Below are positions 33,560 through 41,492 of a stretch of 64,000 nucleotides of DNA, one piece after another. Numbering within the stretch: the stretch's first letter is position 1; each line of letters begins with the position of its first letter. This DNA comes from Alphaproteobacteria bacterium (GTDB lineage Bacteria > Pseudomonadota > Alphaproteobacteria > Rickettsiales > UBA998). Made by a program: the position numbers and the translations under genes. The stretch lies in assembly GCA_004293935.1 (NCBI GenBank), contig RDZH01000019.1:1-64000 (forward strand), given 5' to 3'. Below the pieces are notes generated by a model, which saw only the letters and a program-made list of their open reading frames with translations, made no database searches and was not told the origin of the DNA.

Positions 33560-34048
33560 TTATGCTGCATGAGCGGCTTGGGCAAGAGTACGTAGCTTTT
33601 CCAATACATCCTCCGCATGACCCGTTACCTTGACTTTGTTCCAGATATGACGAATCACTCCGTCTTTATCCAGCAACAAAGTAGTGCGTTCAATGCCCAT
33701 ATATTTTTTGCCATACATGCTTTTTTCAGTCCATACGCCATAGGCTTCACACATCGAACCTTCTTCATCCGAAAGCAACATGACGTTCAAACTATGTTTT
33801 TCAATGAAGGAGCAATGCGAGGCGGTGGAATCCTTCGATATGCCAAGGATGACAGCACCTGCTTGTGCAAATTCTTGATGCAAGCGCGTGAAATCTAGGG
33901 CTTCTGTCGTGCATCCCGGCGTATCATCTTTGGGATAGAAATAAAGTACCACATACGAACCCTGCAATCCAGATCGTGATATGATTTCCCCTGCGTGATT
34001 GGGTAATGAAAAATCAGGTGCAGGCATAGAGACTGTAAGATGTGTCAT
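33560..34048 (-). CDS. bcp: Thioredoxin-dependent thiol peroxidase (BCP-type peroxiredoxin)
   Basis: 162 residues from MTHLTVSMPAPDFSLPNHAG, preceded by GGGGGAT; the track adds 10 residues. The peroxidatic motif is YFYPKDDTPGCTTEALDF (Cys near 46), with the conserved Thr and, downstream, Arg in GIERTTLLLDKDG. The BCP group reduces hydroperoxides in the cytoplasm using thioredoxin; trxA is elsewhere in the window (41 kb). It heads the bcp-dadA-hydrolase-gcdH operon, whose flavoenzymes may release peroxide. Confidence 0.93.
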   Translation of the reverse strand: MTHLTVSMPAPDFSLPNHAGEIISRSGLQGSYVVLYFYPKDDTPGCTTEALDFTRLHQEFAQAGAVILGISKDSTASHCSFIEKHSLNVMLLSDEEGSMCEAYGVWTEKSMYGKKYMGIERTTLLLDKDGVIRHIWNKVKVTGHAEDVLEKLRTLAQAAHAA

Positions 34049-34134
34049 GGTAATATCCCCCATAGATGTTATCATCAAGCTATACCATATTATTTATGGG
34101 ATTGCATAGTATTTTTTACGAAGCATCTAACTAC

Positions 34135-34175
34135 CCCTCATGAGACATGAATGATTTACTCCCCCGCAGGCGGGG
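34135..34175. repeat. Short palindromic repeat (CTCCCCCGC...GCGGGGGAG), copy 1
   Basis: CTCATGAGACATGAATGATTTACTCCCCCGCAGGCGGGGGAG, with an inner 8-bp stem, resembles 48668-48730 (CTCATGCGATAGGAATGGGTTACTCTCCCGCCTGCAGGGGAG). It lies between the bcp and 197-aa genes. Confidence 0.55.
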
Positions 34176-34249
34176 GAGCATAAGACCGAATGCATAGCGT
34201 GAAATATTTACATAATGTGAAGGGTGGTAAGATGAAGCATAAGCAGACT

Positions 34250-34843
34250 TTATCGCCCTTTTAAGGTAGGAACGGCACGATCGCTAAGGATGATTTGTTC
34301 TAAAAAACTTTTTCGTATCTCTGGACGATGTTCTTCGATGCGGTTGACAATGGTGTTAAATAATTCAACCGTCTTATCTCCAAAAAGATCGTGCTTATCA
34401 CCAAGAATAAGTTTCGCTTTGGTTGCATAATGTATGGCTAAGCTATCCTTAGCCCGATCATTCTCTAAATACATATCGACAGGGGCGCGATCCTCTCTGA
34501 ACGGTTGATTGCCCTCTAAGGTTGCCACCGCATAAGCAAGCATGTAGGCTGCTCGTGCCATATCCTCAACCTCACGGTTGCTATGGGGGATGCATTCACG
34601 TGATGCGAGGGAGTGAAAAGGGGAGAGTGCGACTAAAAATTCACTCAGTGCCATGCTTTGTAATGCGCCACTGGCAAGATGCTCTAATCCGTTCTCAATG
34701 AAGATTTTGGATGCCTCAATGCTGTTTCCTAGACCATTTTTTGTGACATAATCCGCAACATTCTTTGCCTGATCCGCAGGTATACGATCATATTTTGATG
34801 GTGTTTTTTTAGAAGATATTTTTTCAGTCCACGGCTTTTTCAT
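34250..34843 (-). CDS. Hypothetical helical protein (197 aa)
   Basis: 197 residues, all-helical by composition, no signal peptide. A basic N-terminus (KKPWTEKISSKKTPSKYDRIPADQAKNVADYV) leads to a helical bundle (EVEDMARAAYMLAYAVATLEGNQPFREDRAP). Lysine-rich start and lone position suggest an accessory gene. It lies upstream of a long hairpin and downstream (in transcription) of the Glu/Lys-rich 311-aa gene. No family recognised. Confidence 0.55.
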   Translation of the reverse strand: MKKPWTEKISSKKTPSKYDRIPADQAKNVADYVTKNGLGNSIEASKIFIENGLEHLASGALQSMALSEFLVALSPFHSLASRECIPHSNREVEDMARAAYMLAYAVATLEGNQPFREDRAPVDMYLENDRAKDSLAIHYATKAKLILGDKHDLFGDKTVELFNTIVNRIEEHRPEIRKSFLEQIILSDRAVPTLKGR

Positions 34844-34882
34844 CGCCTAACCATGATGAGGGGGGGGTATCTCATTGAGACG

Positions 34883-34925
34883 TATAGTCGTTTGACATAA
34901 AAGCATTTTTTGTCAAACGACTATA
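34883..34925. terminator. TATAGTCGTTTGACA palindrome, copy 1
   Basis: TATAGTCGTTTGACA and its perfect inverse TGTCAAACGACTATA form a 15-bp stem with a loop of about 12. Variants occur at 39147-39199 and 61797-61848, and a half copy at 5486-5500. It lies between two minus-strand genes and may terminate the upstream one. Confidence 0.65.
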
Positions 34926-34943
34926 TAACACGAAATGCGAAGG

Positions 34944-35879
34944 CTAACGAGCGCATTGAGTTGCGCATTGCTTGGCTTGTGGCGTTGATGGCGGTGTCGC
35001 TGATGTAGGTACAGAACTACTTGCAGGTTCAACAGCTTTGCATTTAGAGGCAGCAGCACGCGCTTCTTCTAATGCCTTAGGCGGTATGGAAGGTTCTGTT
35101 TGAGCAATTTTCACCAACTGACTGTCAAGATGATATTCATCCAACTCTTTTAATGTCGTCGGATTAATAACCCCCTCTTTGTTAATGACACCGGCTTGCA
35201 GTGCTGCATGACGGAAATAGGAATTCTCATTCACCATCGCATTATCCGAAGGCTCGGTATTGCTCCCTTCTAAAAACCCTGTTTGCACCAGCATCGTTGC
35301 TACATAATAACGCTCGCTTTTGCTCATATCCTGCACATGTTTTGGCGCATCAGGACGCGTCCAACGTTCTGTGCTTTGTGCTTTTAATGTTTCTTTGTTG
35401 ATGACACCATCTTTGCCAATGACTCCCATCTTTTCTCCTGCTGCACGCACATCTGCATCGGTAAGCAGAGAAGTAGTTTGCAAATCTGGATGTTCATCAC
35501 GAAGAACTCGGATGACTTGTTTGCCAAATGCGCGATCATCATCTTTGGATTCAATCTTATCGATAGACACATCGACATTTGCTGATTTAGCCTCCATTTT
35601 CGCTTTTTCTTCTTTGGTCGGAGGCGTTGGCGTTTCGCAAGTGGTGCTTGCTTTTTCACCTGCTTTTTTATCTTCAGCAACAGGAGTCTCTTTCTCCTTT
35701 TCTTTTTCTTTCGCAGCAGGTTCTTGCGCAGGAGGCGTTTTCTCCGTAGCTACTGCTTTATTCTTTTCTAAAAAACAATCGATCGCATCATGAAGAATAC
35801 TGAAATCAAATTTTTCAGCCTTGCCATCAGTGCTTTGCGTTGATTCATTAGTTTTTGCAGGATTTGGGGTTTCTGTCAT
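34944..35879 (-). CDS. Hypothetical protein with a charged low-complexity N-terminal half and repeated GVINKE modules
   Basis: 311 residues from MTETPNPAKTNESTQ; the track starts at a TTG seven codons earlier. The first ~130 residues are disordered and rich in Glu, Lys, Thr and Pro (EKEKEKETPVAEDKKAGEK). The rest has two related units, ADVRAAGEKMGVIGKDGVINKETLK and HAALQAGVINKEGVINPTTLK, about 95 residues apart. It ends with a Ser/Pro/Thr-rich tail and Cys. No signal peptide. I recognise no family; the modular, charged layout could suit a scaffold or secreted effector. Confidence 0.55.
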   Translation of the reverse strand: MTETPNPAKTNESTQSTDGKAEKFDFSILHDAIDCFLEKNKAVATEKTPPAQEPAAKEKEKEKETPVAEDKKAGEKASTTCETPTPPTKEEKAKMEAKSANVDVSIDKIESKDDDRAFGKQVIRVLRDEHPDLQTTSLLTDADVRAAGEKMGVIGKDGVINKETLKAQSTERWTRPDAPKHVQDMSKSERYYVATMLVQTGFLEGSNTEPSDNAMVNENSYFRHAALQAGVINKEGVINPTTLKELDEYHLDSQLVKIAQTEPSIPPKALEEARAAASKCKAVEPASSSVPTSATPPSTPQAKQCATQCAR

Positions 35880-35993
35880 GGGTGTAGCACACTCTATCAA
35901 GGTTAATATTTAAGAGAACATAGGCAAAGATAGATTCTCATATCTTTAGTTATAATCTATTTCTGTGACAAAATTATGAAGGTGCATCGATAT

Positions 35994-36569
35994 TTATTCT
36001 ACAGATGAAGCATTAGGGAGTGCTTTGTAAAAATACCTTCCCGCAATCATTGTGCCACCGACAATCTCGTGACATGGTAATATACCCCATTCACAATAAT
36101 TCTGCTCACGATAGAGGGCAATAGCTGCCGTTTGTGTTTCACGAACACTTAAGCGCAACACGGTAAAGCCTTCATGCATTGCTTCGCGTTCTGCTTGTTC
36201 CAATAATCGGCGTGCGATACCATGACCCCGCGCCCATGGTGCGACAAAATGCGCTTCAATCTGCGCACAAAAGGATGATGTTTCCTTGGATTTCCACGGC
36301 TTCACCACTTGCACAGAGCCACATAATACGCCATCAAGCCACGCCCCAATTAAGATGCGTTCAGGCACCATAATCACGCCACTCCAGTAGCGTTCCAGCA
36401 CTTCGGGCAAGGGGGAGGTAATCCAGTTAAACCCAATGCCATCATCAATGGCTTGACGTGTTGCATCGCACAAATTGCCAATGTCATCCAACTCAAGTTC
36501 CGTGATGACACCGACGCGAATCTGTGGTTTTGAAGTAATCTTTACAGCATTATTTGTCATATACTTCAT
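35994..36569 (-). CDS. GNAT family N-acetyltransferase
   Basis: 191 residues. The acetyl-CoA-binding motif is visible in IEAHFVAPWARGHGIARRLLEQAEREAMHEGFTVLRLSV, followed by the terminal strand (AIALYREQNYCEWG). GAGGTAG lies before the ATG. Similar GNAT proteins act on small amines or antibiotics, but the substrate here is unknown. It follows hisH by 4 nt, the place where hisA normally stands in alphaproteobacterial his operons, so it is co-transcribed with histidine genes. Confidence 0.88.
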   Translation of the reverse strand: MKYMTNNAVKITSKPQIRVGVITELELDDIGNLCDATRQAIDDGIGFNWITSPLPEVLERYWSGVIMVPERILIGAWLDGVLCGSVQVVKPWKSKETSSFCAQIEAHFVAPWARGHGIARRLLEQAEREAMHEGFTVLRLSVRETQTAAIALYREQNYCEWGILPCHEIVGGTMIAGRYFYKALPNASSVE

Positions 36570-36573
36570 TATA

Positions 36574-37215
36574 CTACCTCATTTTTAAGAAATTTTCCAG
36601 TATTTTCGCACCAATTTTGTGACTTTTTTCAGGATGAAATTGTACGCCTATGATATTCTCATAGCCTATCATAGCGGGGATGGGTGTGCCATAATAGGTG
36701 GAAGCGATTAAAGAGTCGTTACGTGCAAGGCGGGCATAGTAGCTATGGACAAAATAAACATGATCGCCCGTGACGATTTCATCAAGCAGGGGGTGAGGGC
36801 GGTGAACCGTCAATTCATTCCACCCCATATGCGGAATGCGCATGGAGGGATCGCTGCGATCCAGCATCACTACTTCACCTTCTATCCATCCAAGCCCCGC
36901 ATGGACACCATGTTCATGACCACGCTCTAACAACATTTGCATCCCCACACAAATCCCAAGGAATGGCTTTTTGAGAACACGCGCATGATGCTCAATCGCC
37001 TCAATCATACCCGTGCATTGCGTGAGTGCCGTGATGCAATCGCCAAAAGAGCCAACGCCCGGAAGAATCACATGGGTGGCATGGGCAATATCATGAGGAT
37101 CATGCGTGACCATGATGCGATCTTCTGGCTGGGCAACACGCCGTAGGGCAGCATGGACAGAATGAAGATTGCCTGCACCATAATCGATGATAGCAATATG
37201 GTTCACATCGATCAT
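36574..37215 (-). CDS. hisH: Imidazole glycerol phosphate synthase, glutaminase subunit
   Basis: 213 residues. HisH releases ammonia from glutamine for HisF, the cyclase step of histidine biosynthesis that also yields AICAR. The class I amidotransferase triad is visible: LGICVGMQMLLERG (Cys near 85), and IIGVQFHPEKSHKIG with the His/Glu near 195. The N-terminus IAIIDYGAGNLHSVHAAL is typical. Its start overlaps the DUF2628 gene stop by 4 nt. hisF and hisA do not follow; they must lie elsewhere. Confidence 0.95.
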   Translation of the reverse strand: MIDVNHIAIIDYGAGNLHSVHAALRRVAQPEDRIMVTHDPHDIAHATHVILPGVGSFGDCITALTQCTGMIEAIEHHARVLKKPFLGICVGMQMLLERGHEHGVHAGLGWIEGEVVMLDRSDPSMRIPHMGWNELTVHRPHPLLDEIVTGDHVYFVHSYYARLARNDSLIASTYYGTPIPAMIGYENIIGVQFHPEKSHKIGAKILENFLKMR

Positions 37216-37634
37216 ACGCGCCCTCCTGCCATCAATGCCGAAGAAGGCATGTGTCGATCATAATAACGATGCATCGCCTCTAATTCGCTGTACGCCACAA
37301 TAACATCACTAACGATCCAGCCTTTATTTTGATAATATTGACGCAACCAATCATAGCCCATCATGCCTAACAGCATCCGAAATCCTAGATTGATCATAAT
37401 AATACTCATCGGATGAAACCCGAAAGCATAGCCCATCACCTCACCAAAAGGGACGCACAAAAAACATAGTGCGGCAAGTTTCCATGCGTGGTGCGAACCT
37501 GCCCAAAAGCCCGAAAATAAAAAAGCATACCAACAAAATCCTTCGGGAATAAAATGCGCTTGCTCCAAGCTATTTTTTTCCTCTGGGTTAAGTAGTACAG
37601 AATAAATCCGCATACGAGAACCAAAGAATGCCAT
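37212..37634 (-). CDS. DUF2628 membrane protein of the his cluster
   Basis: 140 residues from MAFFGSRMRIYSVLLNPEEK; GGGAG precedes this ATG, so the longer track start is not used. Hydrophobic stretches (GFCWYAFLFSGFWAGSHHAWKLAALCFLCVPFGEVMGYAF, then IIMINLGFRMLLGMMGYDWLR) give two or three membrane spans. DUF2628 genes lie between hisB and hisH in many alphaproteobacteria; their role is unknown. It begins 1 nt after hisB and overlaps hisH by ATGA. Confidence 0.85.
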   Translation of the reverse strand: MAFFGSRMRIYSVLLNPEEKNSLEQAHFIPEGFCWYAFLFSGFWAGSHHAWKLAALCFLCVPFGEVMGYAFGFHPMSIIMINLGFRMLLGMMGYDWLRQYYQNKGWIVSDVIVAYSELEAMHRYYDRHMPSSALMAGGRV

Positions 37635-37635
37635 A

Positions 37636-38223
37636 TTATAATACTCCCTTGGTTGAAGGAATGGCATCAAGCTGCTGCATATCAAGGCGCATCGCACCAC
37701 GCAATGCGCGTGCTAGCCCTTTATAGCATGATTCAATTTTATGATGATTATTCACACCATATAGCGTTTCAATATGCACATTCGCCCCGAGTGCAAAGGT
37801 GAACGCCTGAAACCATTCACGAAATAATTCCGTATCAATCGATCCGAGGCGTTCTTGCGTAAATTGAACATTCCACACCAAATAAGGTCGCCCTGATAAA
37901 TCTACCGCTGCACGTGTGAGCGTTTCATCCATCGGAATATAAGCGTGAGCATAACGCTCAATGCCCTTGCGTTCGCCCAATGCTTTTTTTACCGCAAGAC
38001 CAAGCACGATCCCCGTATCTTCCGTGGTATGATGCCCGTCAATATGCAAATCACCCTGTGCATGAAGCGTAATATCCATGAGGCTATGGCGGGATAATTG
38101 TTCCAGCATATGATCCAAAAACCCAATCCCCGTATGGATGTTGTACGTTCCTGTTCCATCTAAAGCAACAGTGGCGGTAATGCTTGTTTCTTTTGTGATA
38201 CGTTCAATGGTGGCTGTGCGCAT
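37636..38223 (-). CDS. hisB: Imidazoleglycerol-phosphate dehydratase
   Basis: 195 residues, the monofunctional form. HisB dehydrates imidazoleglycerol phosphate in histidine biosynthesis using a di-manganese site. The metal-binding motifs are clear: [16 protein letters not shown] (near 38), [16 protein letters not shown] (near 60) and [18 protein letters not shown] (near 165). GGAAGCACC precedes the start. It is the first gene of the short hisB-DUF2628-hisH-GNAT operon and is divergent from a secreted Asp/Tyr-rich gene 42 bp away. Confidence 0.96.
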   Translation of the reverse strand: MRTATIERITKETSITATVALDGTGTYNIHTGIGFLDHMLEQLSRHSLMDITLHAQGDLHIDGHHTTEDTGIVLGLAVKKALGERKGIERYAHAYIPMDETLTRAAVDLSGRPYLVWNVQFTQERLGSIDTELFREWFQAFTFALGANVHIETLYGVNNHHKIESCYKGLARALRGAMRLDMQQLDAIPSTKGVL

Positions 38224-38252
38224 TGGTGCTTCCTTCCTGTTTATCTTTCATG

Positions 38253-38258
38253 TATAAT
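38253..38258 (+). promoter_or_regulatory. TATAAT box 8 bp before the 38266 start codon
   Basis: TATAAT ends 7 bp before the ATG at 38266, so transcription would begin at or next to the A of the ATG and the mRNA would be leaderless. No ribosome-binding site is seen. The -35 region is unclear (TTCCTT or TTCCTG about 17 bp upstream). Confidence 0.4.
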
Positions 38259-38265
38259 AAAGTCT

Positions 38266-38991
38266 ATGAAGAAACAAGTATATAATCGCTATTTTATTCC
38301 TACAATGCTAATATTGTCGAGTTGCATCCCCAACATCGCATATAGTGCAGAATGCATCATTGCGCGTAGCTACCATGCCAAAAATAACGCTATGCTGCAT
38401 TTTTCTCGCGCCCCGCTTGATGATGCTGAAGCGGCAACCAATGAACAAAGTTGTGCTAAAGAATGTAGGCGGCACGCTTATTACATCACGCAGCGCGATG
38501 CTACCATATTAGAAAAAAAGACGGGAACAGAAAAAGTTGAAATATCCTGTTCCTATGGTTCAGACAGTGGCGGGCGTGTGGTGGCGCAGTTTCATACAAA
38601 CAATCCAGAATCATTGACCGTGCGGGATCAACCACGACCGAAAAAGCCATCCCAAAATGCTTCACAAAATCAAAATAATTCCGTGATTGCACCGTTGCAC
38701 GAACCCGCTATCGCCCGACAACCTGTACAAGCACGCATATCTCCCCCCAGTTCACCGCCGCCTTCTAACCACATCTATGCGGATGAGGATGCGCTGGATG
38801 TTTATGAAGATAACCAAGATTATGAATATGATCATGATCACGATGATTATGATGATCAGGATTATGAGGATGATTATCATGATTATCCCGATGAGCATAA
38901 CGCACGTACACAGCAAAGCCCCAATACGAATAATCAACCACCTTATAGAAATATGCCTACAACTTTTCGTCCACTTCCTCCTAGGCAATGA
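38266..38991 (+). CDS. Secreted protein with an Asp/Tyr/His-rich C-terminal region
   Basis: 241 residues. A signal peptide (NRYFIPTMLILSSCIPNIAYSA) is followed by a Cys-containing domain (SAECIIARSYHAKNNAMLHF...EQSCAKECRRHAYYITQR...ISCSYGSDSGG, four or more Cys). Then comes a Pro/Gln linker and a strongly acidic stretch (YEYDHDHDDYDDQDYEDDYHDYPDEH near 185-215) and a Pro-rich tail. The acidic stretch could bind metal ions. The first half may be a disulphide-bonded periplasmic domain. No family recognised. Possibly leaderless (see the TATAAT box). Confidence 0.65.
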   Translation: MKKQVYNRYFIPTMLILSSCIPNIAYSAECIIARSYHAKNNAMLHFSRAPLDDAEAATNEQSCAKECRRHAYYITQRDATILEKKTGTEKVEISCSYGSDSGGRVVAQFHTNNPESLTVRDQPRPKKPSQNASQNQNNSVIAPLHEPAIARQPVQARISPPSSPPPSNHIYADEDALDVYEDNQDYEYDHDHDDYDDQDYEDDYHDYPDEHNARTQQSPNTNNQPPYRNMPTTFRPLPPRQ

Positions 38992-39034
38992 GAGAATAGG
39001 GGGGTATTTATATGATGAGACCTCTGCATAAATC

Positions 39035-39087
39035 GTCATACCAGCGAAGGCAGGAATCCAAATATCTGCCTTGCGCCAAGCATGACA
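39035..39087. repeat. GTCAT...ATGACA palindromic repeat, copy 3
   Basis: GTCATACCAGCGAAGGCAGG at the left and CTTGCGCCAAGCATGACA at the right; the arms are hybrids of the other copies (left like 8440, right like 41424), suggesting exchange between copies. Confidence 0.65.
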
Positions 39088-39146
39088 AACTGTCGGTTTT
39101 ATGGATGACCTTACGGGGAGTAGGGGGATGTTCTATCACTGAACAT

Positions 39147-39199
39147 TATAGTCGCTTGACATAAATAATGAGTCATTTTTATGTCAAGAAACGACTATA
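39147..39199. terminator. TATAGTCG...CGACTATA palindrome, copy 2
   Basis: TATAGTCGCTTGACATAAA at the left and TTTATGTCAAGaaACGACTATA at the right pair with a 2-base bulge. Same family as 34883 and 61797. It follows the Asp/Tyr-rich gene with copy 2 of the 140-bp element next to it. Confidence 0.6.
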
Positions 39200-39227
39200 T
39201 ACGCTATATTATCATAGCTCAATCACT

Positions 39228-39372
39228 AGGTTCTGTTGATTTTTCTACTACTGCTGGCTGCAAATGGCATTTTGCTGTGTTTCCGCTACTCATGTACCTT
39301 AAGTACACTCCGTTGCGGTTCTCGCAAATCTGCCATTTTCGCTAGCGCATCAGCGAAAACGCAACAGAACCT
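39228..39372. repeat. 140-bp palindromic element, copy 2
   Basis: AGGTTCTGTT and AACAGAACCT form the ends. The central core TTCCGCTACTCATGTACCTT and CTCCGTTGCGGTTCTC is shared with copies 1 and 3. An inner hairpin TTTTCGCTagcgcatcAGCGAAAA lies near the right end. Compared with copy 3 it is in opposite orientation with high identity through CTACTACTGC and GCAAATGG. Confidence 0.8.
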
Positions 39373-39441
39373 ATGGGTAACTCGAAATATGTACTCCCCA
39401 TACATAATAAGGGGAGAGAATAAAATCTGGCAAAATCTCCT

Positions 39442-39624
39442 TTAAGAAGCTAGTTCAAGTTTTTGGAATAGTGAGACAATTTCATCTTTCATACGCAAAT
39501 TTGCTTTTTTCATCTCAATGACACGTTGTTCGTCATAATGGGGAGACTTCATTTCTTCGTGAATGGCAACTTTCAATTTTGTGCGCTTCTGTTGCAAATT
39601 TTCAATGTGTGAATCAATGCTCAT
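39442..39624 (-). CDS. DUF465 (YdcH-like) small protein
   Basis: 60 residues, the DUF465 form: SHIENLQQKRTKLKVAIHEEMKSPHYDEQRVIEMKKANLRMKDEIVSL. It is a short antiparallel helical hairpin, common in alphaproteobacteria and without known function. TTAGGAG lies 8 nt before the start. It stands alone between copy 2 of the 140-bp element and rnd. Confidence 0.85.
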   Translation of the reverse strand: MSIDSHIENLQQKRTKLKVAIHEEMKSPHYDEQRVIEMKKANLRMKDEIVSLFQKLELAS

Positions 39625-39797
39625 AGTAAAACTCCTAATGTGTTGAATAACATTACTTAAATTGAATGTCTTTTTTTACAAGACCAGCATACTATATCAT
39701 TTTTTTTCGATCTCACCAAGAACTTTTTGTAAAAAAACTGTATATAAAGCATTTTTCACTTCCAATTTGTTTAAGTTTCCTATAAATAACTTCGTTT

Positions 39798-40931
39798 ATG
39801 TTTATTTCATCGACTGAAGATTTAGCCAATTATTGCGATCACGCCTCACAAAGCGCGCATTTATTCCTTGATACTGAGTTTTTGCGGGAGCGCACTTATT
39901 ATGCGCATCTGTGTTTGATTCAGATAATTACGGATGATGGGGAAGCTGTGGCTATTGACCCCTTGGCAAAGGATATATCCTTAGAACCACTCTATGATCT
40001 TTTAGCGCAGACACATATCACCAAAATATTACATGCGTGCAGACAAGATATTGAGATTTTCGTGCAGCATATGCCGATCGTTCCTGCCCCTATCTTTGAT
40101 ACGCAAATTGCCGCGATGATCTTAGGTTTGGGTGAACAAATAGGCTATGAGGCATTGGTGCGCTATTGTTTGGGGATTGGTATCAGCAAGCACCAACAAT
40201 TTACTGATTGGAGCAAGCGTCCACTTTCCGAAGCGCAATATAATTACGCTCTGGATGATGTACGCTATTTGCGGGAATGTTATCCTATCTTGCGTCAACA
40301 ATTAGAAGCGAAAGGGCGCACCGCATGGGTGGATGATGAATCAGCCTATCTTTATGATCGCAGCCTATACCATGCAGACCCTGAAGAAGCATGGCAAAAA
40401 TTGCGCAAACGGGATAAAAAACCTCATTATCGCGCACGTTTGCAAAAGCTAGCAGCGTGGCGGGAGCGTTATGCTATGCGCAAAGATGTTCCACGTTCTC
40501 GCGTGATGCATGATGATACGTTGCAAGAAATTGCACTCACTAATCCTACTACGCTGGATGAATTGCGTCATGTGCGCAATTTGCATCGTAACCTACCTTT
40601 CCATGAAATTATGCAGATTCTGCACGAAGTGAATCTTTTGAGTGCGGATGCATGTCCTCCTAAGGAAACCTTCTACCGTGAAGAATCGGAGGATTTAGTG
40701 CTACGCGATGCACTAAAATTATTATTAAAAATCAAATCGAAGGAGCATAATGTCTCCCCTAATTTGCTCTGCTCACGAGAAATGATGGATGCTTTGGTGA
40801 ATGGTGAACCTCTGGAGCTACCAACCAATAATTGGCGTTATGACATGTTTTTCCATGAGGCCTATGCGTTTTTAGGTGGCACAACCTCTATGTGTGTGCG
40901 CGATGGAGTGTTGCATTTGTACACTACATAA
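39798..40931 (+). CDS. rnd: Ribonuclease D
   Basis: 377 residues. RNase D trims tRNA 3' ends in the cytoplasm. The DEDD exonuclease residues are visible at LFLDTEFLRERTYY (near 25), HACRQDIEIFV (near 82) and YNYALDDVRYLRECYPIL (near 150). Two HRDC-like helical domains follow (KLAAWRERYAMRKDVPRSRVMHDDTLQEIAL near 220). No ribosome-binding site is seen; a TATAAA lies 13 bp before the ATG, so the leader is very short. Confidence 0.95.
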   Translation: MFISSTEDLANYCDHASQSAHLFLDTEFLRERTYYAHLCLIQIITDDGEAVAIDPLAKDISLEPLYDLLAQTHITKILHACRQDIEIFVQHMPIVPAPIFDTQIAAMILGLGEQIGYEALVRYCLGIGISKHQQFTDWSKRPLSEAQYNYALDDVRYLRECYPILRQQLEAKGRTAWVDDESAYLYDRSLYHADPEEAWQKLRKRDKKPHYRARLQKLAAWRERYAMRKDVPRSRVMHDDTLQEIALTNPTTLDELRHVRNLHRNLPFHEIMQILHEVNLLSADACPPKETFYREESEDLVLRDALKLLLKIKSKEHNVSPNLLCSREMMDALVNGEPLELPTNNWRYDMFFHEAYAFLGGTTSMCVRDGVLHLYTT

Positions 40932-41041
40932 CGCATGGTAAACGGCTATAATATAGAAAAAGCTACTTGCATGATGCGCTTAGTTCACATATATAACATT
41001 ATGATAGCAATGTAACGGTAAGAAGTATAAGGAAGAATATT

Positions 41042-41362
41042 ATGTCTGTTAAGCACGTATCTGATAATAGTTTTCAACAAGATGTTTTGAAAGCGGATGG
41101 TTCTGTATTGGTCGATTTTTGGGCTGAGTGGTGTGGTCCGTGCCGCAATCTCTCACCCATCCTTGATCAGCTTGCTGAAGAACTCGGTGGCAAAGTGACA
41201 ATCGCTAAAGTAAATATCGATGAAAGCCCTGAAGCACCTTCCACCTATGGTGTGCGCGGTATCCCTACGATGATTTTATTCAAAAATGGGCAAGCGGTTG
41301 CCACAAAAGTTGGGGCATTGCCTAAAACACAACTGAAAGAATGGTTGGAATCGCATATTTGA
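41042..41362 (+). CDS. trxA: Thioredoxin
   Basis: 106 residues, standard thioredoxin. The redox site is [13 protein letters not shown] near residue 31, and the cis-proline lies in [11 protein letters not shown] near 75. It reduces disulphides in the cytoplasm and would serve the BCP peroxidase encoded at 33.6 kb and others. AAGGAAGA precedes the start. It stands alone; a GTCAT-type repeat follows the stop directly. Confidence 0.97.
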   Translation: MSVKHVSDNSFQQDVLKADGSVLVDFWAEWCGPCRNLSPILDQLAEELGGKVTIAKVNIDESPEAPSTYGVRGIPTMILFKNGQAVATKVGALPKTQLKEWLESHI

Positions 41363-41364
41363 TA

Positions 41365-41472
41365 AGCGGGTATCTATAAAAGATACTATTGTTTCTGGAT
41401 GCCAGCCTTGCGCCAAGCATGACAAGGTTTGTTAGGTTCTTGTTATGCCCTTGATAAGCGGGTATCCAGAAA
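41365..41472. repeat. GTCAT...ATGACA palindromic repeat, copy 4, with a partial extra unit
   Basis: GCGGGTATCTATAAAAGATA, then CTTGCGCCAAGCATGACAAG to about 41424, followed by a partial unit (GTTATGCCCTTGATAAGCGG) to 41472. It begins 3 bp after the trxA stop and fills the gap to dusB. Confidence 0.6.
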
Positions 41473-41492
41473 CTAGCATGTACGCCTTTGAT

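Noticed and set aside
38752-39039. 95-aa Ile/Met-rich minus-strand ORF
   Set aside because: It is the antisense of the Asp/Tyr/His-rich stretch; the poly-Ile composition is a by-product.
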